Source of the DNA: Boesenbergia rotunda
Taxonomy: Eukaryota > Streptophyta > Magnoliopsida > Zingiberales > Zingiberaceae
Assembly: GCA_024364735.1 (NCBI GenBank)
Contig: JAGFNQ010001125.1
Location: 186,001 to 250,000, forward strand
Direction: 5' to 3'
DNA length: 64,000 bases
The notes under the pieces are model-generated. The model was not told the DNA's origin and did not search any database. It saw nothing but the letters and a program-made list of their open reading frames with translations. Numbering within the stretch: the first letter of the stretch is position 1; each line of letters opens with the position of its first letter. The position numbers and the translations under genes were made by a program. Below are positions 58,079 to 64,000 of the stretch, piece by piece.

Positions 58079-61000
58079 CTACAAACTCCTGTAGTCTAGT
58101 ACAGTGACTTCATCATCTGGTGCGTCGAGATCTCTATAACTGCAAGTGAAAAACATCAATTGAGCATAAGCTCACTAGTAGAGAAGACACAGAATCGACG
58201 GAAGTTGCTTTAGCCCATCAGTTGTTAGATCAAGGACGGGTGAAAATCATGCATTTGCTAAATCAATCAGGGCACAAACCTCCTCATGCGGCGTGGATCA
58301 TGCCGAAATGGTGGAGGCATAGCGAGAATTGGTGCTGCTGTGCCACCTAGTTGTTGGCCTAGTCGCCCTTTTCTACCATGGGGACCCCCAGTAGTATCAA
58401 AGGACGATGGCCCGCCAGGATCAGTAAGCATACGCATAGCCACCTCTGGTGGGGCAGGCACGAAAGGTCCAAGTGGACTAGAAGAATCACTAAATAATTA
58501 GACACGAGAAATTAACAAAATAACAAATGGCAAAACCAACTTACCCGGCACCAGGAACAGGCACCAAGATAGGCGGAGGAGGAATGTCTGAAGGAAAAGC
58601 ACTGTGCAAACCCTGCCCCCGGTGGGCATCATATGGAGGCTTCTCATAAGTTTCTCCATCCAAACCACCATGGTTATCACTAGGTGAGCTGTCATTCCTG
58701 TCATCATCTCTATTCCTGTTGAGCTCTATGCGGTTGCCATGTATATCTCTAAGACGATTATCTAACAGCCTCCGTCTCTGTACTCTTGCCTTCTGCAGAT
58801 TGAGTGCAAGATGATAATCATAATAACACTGAGAAATCTAGAAGATCCGGCATATGCAAAAACATGGGATTCCTTTTCGACTTTGAGCAACCTATGGACC
58901 CAAGAAAATCCTCTTTGATATAAAAAAATTTCAAGAAATGAACCGCACAATTAATGTCAGACGAAGATGATTTTCTTATAGTATTCAAACCAAGAAAGAA
59001 TGGAAATTGAAAGTCTAATATGTAAATTATAAGTTCATGCTCATACCCAGGAAATTAACACCGGCTAATATTTATTTTATTTTGTTCAGTTATCCAAATT
59101 TACTGTTTTTATAGAAGTCATACGCTATAGGGTCACACTTATGAATGCTAAGATGTAAAAACGAGTACCAATCCCATAACTGTCCATCCACAAATTTACT
59201 AGAAAGTTTATTACCCGTAGAATGTCTCTGCTGCAAAGTTCAAAGGCCAATGATTTGGAAAGGAAAAAAAATATGTGCGCAACAAACCGTTGGTTGGTTT
59301 CTTAACCAATTCATAGAAGTCCAAGGGTAGTCAAATCCCAACCCAAAATGCCAAGAAATTTAGGTGGGAGGTTCCTTGATGCTTGCATATTTAATAGAAC
59401 CCACTTAACCATGTGCGATTAAAGAAAAGGTTACTATCTCATACCTCAATCTTGACATATAACATATAGAATTCCAAGAAAAGATCGATTAAACTGAAAA
59501 TATCAAAAAAGAAGAAAGATATGAAGGATCACATAGGCATGCCCAAGAGAACCACGACCATTTGAGCCTAAGAAGAAAGTTCTCTTATATATATTTTTTT
59601 CATCATTTTCCATTTTACCAGCATCTTTAAGCAAAACCGTCCATTTGGATATACAAACTAAAAAAAAAAGCAGCAATAATCTGAACAAAAATTAAATTTT
59701 CATTAAACACACATTCTATCCAAAAGTTAAAAGTATGACTCAGCGACAAGGTTATGACAAACTTTATCCAGTATAAACAGAGGTATATGGAAGGCTAACA
59801 AATTTTCATAGGATTTTTTGTTTAACCTCAGGAAATATCATAAAAATATAATCCAGCATGAAGGAATATAATATTTAGAATCATAAATTTCTGAGACTCG
59901 GAGTCAATTAGAAGTTTTCTTAAAGAAAATTGAAGATTAAAAAAATGCCAAATCGAGAAGCCACAAAATTGAAAAGCATTAAAGCGCATACAACATATAA
60001 GTGACGCTTTACAGACACTAACTAGTCTTACTATATAAAGCAACAATAAAGCCACAGAAATTATATAAGGATAGCCAGTATACTTAAAACTAAATAACCA
60101 TAATCCGGAAGAATCAGAATCACCCCATGTGTTCTTCATAAATTGACATCAGCATAACCAACCAGCATATAAAATCTCGTTCCGTGCGGTCCGGCACAGA
60201 CAAATTTTACCGCTCCGTGATGGGAACGAAACCAATACCCTGCGCGTGATAATTTCACCCGTCATCACAGGCGTCATGCACGACAGACGGGAAGCGACAG
60301 TGAGCAGCAGCGAAGGCGATGGCAAGCAACAGCGACGGCGACGACAAGCGGCAGTGAACCGACAGTTGACACATCATCCTAGACGACATCGCGTTGCAAG
60401 CGCTGGAGGCGTTGCATGATGTCTCCTGCACCATTGGACGCCACCGGAGGCGTCGCGGGACTCTTCCGTCGCCGCCGGAAGCATCCTTTGGCACCGCCGA
60501 ATGCCCCTAAGAAGCGATGCCCTAGCTCCGATTAAAATTTTTAAATTTTGATTTATTTAATTTAAACAATTCCCAACTTAAAATGTGATATTTTAAAGAG
60601 GCTTTTATAAACACAAATTAAATTATCTCAATAAAATATATAAAAAATATATTTAAAATTTTAAAAATTATTAATTAATATTCTGAAATTTTAATTTTAC
60701 TGTTTTAAATTGTATTTAAAATTTTTAAATTTTTAATAAATCAAATTTATAATCTAATATATTTTTTTATTATTTTGTATGTTTTTAAATTTCATTTGAA
60801 AATTCTAAAAAAAATATAAAAAATTATAATAATCAATTTTTAATTATTTTATATTTTTAAATTTCATTCAAAATTTTAAAAAATTTTAAAAAATTTATAA
60901 CAAACAGATTTATTTTTTATTTTTTTTACTACTTTACCGTTTACTTAATATTCTTGTATTTTTTTTAACTATTTAAAATATATATTATTTAAATTGATAA

Positions 61001-63990
61001 TTAAATAAATAAATAGTTAATTTATATAATTATTATATATAAAATAAGATCTTTGTGTTAATTTATATACTTATTAAAGATAATAATTTTTTTCTTAGAA
61101 TTAATTTGGAATTTAGATTCATGAACATTCACATATTTAAACATGCTAATAGATATGTGGTGAAATCAATATCAATATTATATGTCATGAGATGATTATT
61201 TTTTTAATCTAGGCTTAGAGAACTATATATAGTTGACTTAAGCAAAATGTTACAAGAATCAATGCTTCCATCTGATTTACGTCACTCCTTTTAGTGTTAG
61301 TAAAGTAACATATTATGATGTATAAATTTTAATTAAGTTATTGATGGATTAATTTTGTTTAAAGAAAACTATATTTAATTATTTTTCTAACAATATCAAG
61401 TAGTTCAATAATTGAGAATTTATATATAATCAATATACAATTTATTTTTTAAATTATACACAATAAACATATTTATCTAATAATTATTATATATAAATAA
61501 AAAAAAATACCGAAACAGTATCGATATGGCACAATACGATACCGAAATCGTATCGTTCCGGTTTAGGACTGAAATCGTATCTTTCCGGTCTAGGACTGAA
61601 ACCTCGGCACGGATCGAGATTTCAAACCTTGTAACCAACCCTAAATTTGTTAGTATCGGCCAGCAAATTCAGCAGGGTTGTAAATGAACGGTGAACCATA
61701 ATCCAATTTCATATAAAGATCCAGATTCAAACCACCCCATGTGCTCTACCAAAGTGAACATCAGCATACCCAACCCTAATTTTTAGCATCCGTCGGCAAA
61801 TCCAGCAAGGCTATAAATGAACATTCAACAGGGTCGTAATCCAGCAGTAATGAACTTGGTAAGAGCTAATGTGCTTGAGATATGAGATGAAGCTTGAACA
61901 TTTTGTTAGGTCCAACTATCAAAAAAGTCCAAGATTAACAGAGCTCATCATTGTAAAAGATATTTACAGCAGCAGTATAGCATAGCATTACAATTAAGTC
62001 TATAATAGATGTGGTCAGATTGCATTCTTCACTTATTAAATGTACAAGAAGCCATATTGATCTTAGTCGATTTTTTATTTGGTAGTTTCTAAATATCTAA
62101 CAGATTCATCAGTTGACTTGTATAAAACATTCAAACAGAAATATAAAATCAACCAACTTGTCTTAAGTTTCTTAATAACAAAAAACTTGTGGGTAGTAGA
62201 CAATCAAGTGGACAAAGCATGTTTTAAAATAAAGGCAGATGTCTTACCGGTGCGGACTGTTGCATGATAGGAGTTCCACCAGGTGCATTGGGATCACTGC
62301 ATTATAGAAAGAAACCAAACTGATTTAACAATTCAACTACAATGAACAAAAACTCTGAACCATAAAACAAGGTGAAAACTTACTTCATATAATTTTGAAA
62401 AAATAGGTCTTCTCGAACTTTTGACGTGAACTCAATCACAAGTTCTGGGTGTTTCAGTTTGAGATGTTTATGGACAAATTCAGGAGCATGGAAAAGCTTT
62501 GTGCAACCTTTGGCTCCACATCCATACTTCCAACCATATTTTTCATCTCTTATTTTTCTCACAACAGGTTCTAGGGCCTCAGTAGCTGCAGCATCAATCT
62601 TATCTTTAGCTGTCAATATTTCCAAGGGATCCTGACCTTCCAGTCTTGCTTGCCAGAATGAATCAAGTTTCTGCTCCCACTCAAAACCACTAGAATTAAC
62701 CCCATCAGCCTTAATGTCAGCTCTAACATGTCGAAGCCCCTTTGCTTCTGAAGTTTCAGACATTCCATAATAATTTAAGCCATGGACACGCCACAGATAA
62801 GTAATGAAAGTGTCTAATAGTTCAACACCCTCAAGGCCCTTGACAGTGGTAAGCCCGCGTATAATTACAATTGGTCCCAAGGATCCCCCATGTGTCTTAT
62901 CTCCATCATCTTGGTCACTACTAGAGAGTACATTATCCTGTATACCCTTCTCCATATCAAGCTTACGTACTAAGGCTTGTGCTTGTAGTAAGTCTATTTG
63001 AATTCGGCGAATCTCAGAACTGACTGGGTTAGCCTTGGGAGCAGCAGAAAGCTGATCATTTTCTTTAGCAGGTCCCCTTCCATGCCTTCTCCTTTTCCCA
63101 CCAGTATCTGTCTCTTCTTCAGAGTTTGGTTCACTACCGTTCCCAGATTTTCTAGCAGATGTGGCTGTTAATCCCGGACCACTGATGAAATAAGCAGTGA
63201 AAAAAATAGTGACTACATGTAAACGAACATAAAATGAGTTCAATAAAGAAACTCTTACAGATCAAGCGTTCCACTCTGTAAATCAAGAAGGAAATCTTTT
63301 GCAATAGATTTGGCCAGTTCTTTCCTCCTGCATAGCAAGCAACAAAAGTTGATGAGCAATAACAATACAAGAGTGAAGGTTATACTTCAGAAGAATATGG
63401 AAGTATAAGAATATGGAAGTACACAAAATTTCATCTATTTGAAGAATAAGGAAATAGGATAAAACTTTTAAAGACTTATTAAGACAACTTCAGAATGCAG
63501 TTTAGTCATCCAAAAACGCACCTTTCAATCACTACCACTAAATTAGTTGGATGATATTTGTCTTTCAACCTACATCAACAAAACAATCAGGAAAGGATTA
63601 ACATACCAGATCCATTTCAAATATATCTCACAAGATCATCTAAGATATTCCAAAATTTAGAGAAAAAAAAATTCCTCAATTACCATTTTTCCTCCTTATG
63701 AGCTTCAAAATATGCTCGCTTCTGAGTGGATATGTATTCAGATCTATATTCTTCATACCTACATAGATTGATAGAATTTACTTCAGCATTAATACAAGCT
63801 AACCTAGAACCCAATAGGAAAATCAGTTTGAATATTAAAAAAATTAAAATTACAAGCAACAAACTGAACAACAACCTGATTTTTTATACCAATCATTTTC
63901 CAGTAAGTTATTTACCTGCGTTCTGCTTCAGCAGGTAAAATATCATCTTCAAGTTCTTGCATGAACTGCTTGTATGACATTAAACCTCCC
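58079..63990 (-). CDS. SE: SERRATE (ARS2 homologue), 3' nine exons; 5' end outside window
   Basis: Nuclear C2H2-type zinc-finger protein that works with DCL1 and HYL1 in primary microRNA processing and with the cap-binding complex in splicing. Nine exons join in frame on the minus strand: 63990-63916, 63758-63684, 63569-63522, 63327-63259, 63181-62384, 62296-62248, 58792-58545, 58477-58280, 58139-58079. Visible features are the helical N-terminal part (YKQFMQELEDDILPAEAERR, LKDKYHPTNLV, DFLLDLQSGTLDLGPG), an acidic/basic linker, the core helical domain, the zinc finger CGAKGCTKLFHAPEFVHKHL with a further distal H (LKLKH), a Pro-rich tail, and the conserved end DAPDDEVTVLDYRSL. About 540 codons are present; roughly the first quarter lies beyond 64000. 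The 3.46-kb intron 62247-58793 carries a MULE. Confidence 0.95.
60164..61631. mobile_element. Non-autonomous Mutator-like element (MULE) in a SERRATE intron
   Basis: A perfect 9-bp direct repeat TAACCAACC flanks it (60155-60163, 61632-61640), the size typical of MULEs. The inverted ends share AAATCTCG(T/A)TCCGTGC. The interior has a GC-rich start (60240-60530, GGCGACGACAAGCGG type) and a long AT-rich body, then CGATACC/GGTATCG-type motifs (61510-61570). There is no transposase ORF. Confidence 0.78.
61641..61830. repeat. Old duplication of about 100 bp around the MULE insertion site
   Basis: The flanks of the MULE (60112-60163 plus 61641-61710) and 61725-61830 are diverged copies (CACCCCATGTG, CATCAGCATA, CCAACCCTAA, CAGCAAGGCTATAAATGAAC). 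The MULE therefore landed in one copy of a pre-existing tandem duplication in the intron. Confidence 0.55.
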
Positions 63991-64000
63991 CTGCAATAAG

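Overview
The window is nuclear DNA from a flowering plant. Genes have GT-AG introns, plant-specific families are present (GAPN, a CC-NB-ARC-LRR receptor, a plasma-membrane H+-ATPase, SERRATE, a CLE peptide, a QALGGH zinc finger, a plant tetraspanin), and the AT-rich intergenic DNA is full of LTR-retrotransposon debris. A non-grass monocot is my guess from general protein feel only; nothing in the window fixes the species.

Layout, left to right. 1-4.5 kb: a minus-oriented, internally deleted Copia-like element (LTR, PPT, gag zinc knuckles) carrying a nested solo LTR with 50-bp hairpin repeats. 5.7-8.1 kb: a complete nine-exon GAPN gene. 8.8-18.5 kb: a complete two-exon NLR gene whose single intron, between the CC and NB-ARC domains, holds a 6.9-kb Copia element in sense. 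18.8-20.9 kb: a MITE, a tRNA-derived SINE and a four-exon minus-strand gene for a coiled-coil protein of unknown function. 23.3-25.3 kb: a two-exon tetraspanin. 26.5-28.3 kb: remains of a multi-pass membrane protein gene split by a solo LTR. 28.5-28.8 kb: an EAR-motif C2H2 zinc finger (minus). 29.7-30.6 kb: a tiny two-exon single-TM protein gene and its decaying tandem copy. 30.6-36.9 kb: SINEs, nested solo LTRs and short tandem repeats. 38.3-44.2 kb: a complete 16-exon plasma-membrane H+-ATPase with a hairpin-rich MITE between TATA box and start codon and a second MITE in intron 3. 45.4-45.7 kb: an intronless CLE peptide gene. 47.2-52.2 kb: a structurally complete non-autonomous Gypsy-type LTR element whose interior is almost entirely a 49/56-bp hairpin tandem array. 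52.7-55.4 kb: a foldback transposon with 0.7-0.8-kb inverted arms. 57.2-57.5 kb: a small secreted peptide precursor resembling RGF/GOLVEN. 58.1-64.0 kb: the 3' nine exons of SERRATE (minus), with a MULE in its largest intron.

The genes do not form a pathway; this is ordinary plant gene neighbourhood. What stands out is how mobile DNA has been built into transcription units: a sense Copia between two NLR domains, a MITE in the probable H+-ATPase leader, a MITE next to a splice acceptor, a SINE in a probable 3' UTR, a MULE in SERRATE. The least ordinary element is the Gypsy-type one in which coding sequence has been replaced by a satellite of small hairpins. All exon boundaries were derived by hand from GT-AG sites, reading frame and family knowledge; no alignment was run.
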